From assembly GCA_049322755.1 (NCBI GenBank), contig JBMOQX010000035.1:1-5583 (forward strand): 5,583 nt of DNA, given 5' to 3'. Within the stretch, counting starts at the first letter, position 1. Every line of letters begins with the position of its first letter. Origin of the DNA: DATIUV01 sp049322755. GTDB lineage: Bacteria; Pseudomonadota; Gammaproteobacteria; Burkholderiales; UBA6910. Positions 5,504 through 5,583 of this stretch are shown here, piece by piece. The notes below the pieces were generated by a model. That model saw only the letters and a list, made by a program, of their open reading frames with translations. It made no database searches and had not been told where the DNA came from. The translations under genes were made by a program, and so were the position numbers.

Positions 5504-5583
5504 TCACGTCGCCGCCGCCGAGAACATCTGCCGCGCCTTCTCGGTCAGCGCGTCGACGCCGAGCCGATACGCATCCGACTCCT
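5504..5583 (-). CDS. C-terminus of a conjugation gene upstream of traD, partial
   Basis: Only the last 25 codons are in the window, ending in MFSAAAT and a TGA at 5506-5504. The peptide contains a charged, helical-looking segment (GVDALTEKARQMF). The reading frame is open to the window edge, lies 39 nt upstream of traD and is in the same frame and direction. In SXT/R391 and IncA/C elements the gene just before traD encodes the MOBH relaxase TraI, so that is the first candidate; in ICEclc-type elements it would be another small conjugation gene. The fragment is too short for its family to be recognised. A competing frame on the same strand, starting with a GTG at 5507, runs antiparallel in sense to nothing known and is judged a shadow of traD. 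Confidence 0.5.
   Translation of the reverse strand, partial: ESDAYRLGVDALTEKARQMFSAAAT

Noticed and set aside
4581..5507. A 308-codon minus-strand frame overlapping most of the N-terminal half of traD
   Set aside because: It is out of frame with traD on the same strand, is very rich in Arg, Gly and Ala as expected for shifted reading of GC-rich DNA, and shows no motif. TraD has complete ATPase motifs over the same bases.

Overview
The window is GC-rich DNA, about two-thirds G+C by eye. It joins two accessory modules that point towards each other. The gene families fit a high-GC member of the Pseudomonadota, such as a beta- or gammaproteobacterium of the Pseudomonas, Burkholderiales or Xanthomonadaceae kind. 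No chromosomal housekeeping gene is present to fix the host, and both modules are typical horizontally moved cargo.

Left part, plus strand (1-2964): the distal end of a Tn21/Tn501-type mercury resistance operon, in the usual order merA (5' part cut by the window edge), merD, merE and the 'urf2' gene. urf2 encodes a 329-residue protein with an EAL-type cyclic-di-GMP phosphodiesterase domain and a small cysteine-rich C-terminal domain (DUF3330 type). The genes are tightly packed. There are 17 nt between merA and merD, and 4-nt ATGA overlaps join merD to merE and merE to urf2. MerA reduces Hg(II) to volatile Hg(0), MerD is a MerR-like co-regulator that damps the operon, and MerE is a small membrane mercury carrier. 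The role of the EAL protein in mercury resistance is not established.

Middle (2965-3057): a 93-bp convergent intergenic stretch of lower GC. It has no convincing intrinsic terminator and no transposon end that I can recognise. The edge of the mercury module must lie in or near this stretch, possibly inside the 3' end of urf2.

Right part, minus strand (3058-5583): a conjugation block of an integrative conjugative element or conjugative plasmid. Read in its own direction it contains the last 25 codons of an upstream gene, then traD (VirD4/TraD-type coupling ATPase that resembles the SXT/TOL subfamily), then a translationally coupled DUF4400 inner-membrane protein. This traD-DUF4400 pair is a recognised unit of SXT/R391, IncA/C and TOL-like transfer systems. 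The mer genes therefore look like resistance cargo carried next to the transfer genes of a mobile element.

The point of most interest is the EAL-DUF3330 protein. All the residues normally needed for EAL catalysis are present. It carries unusual cysteines next to the catalytic loop. A strong internal ribosome binding site and ATG could release the cysteine-rich domain as a separate 67-residue protein.
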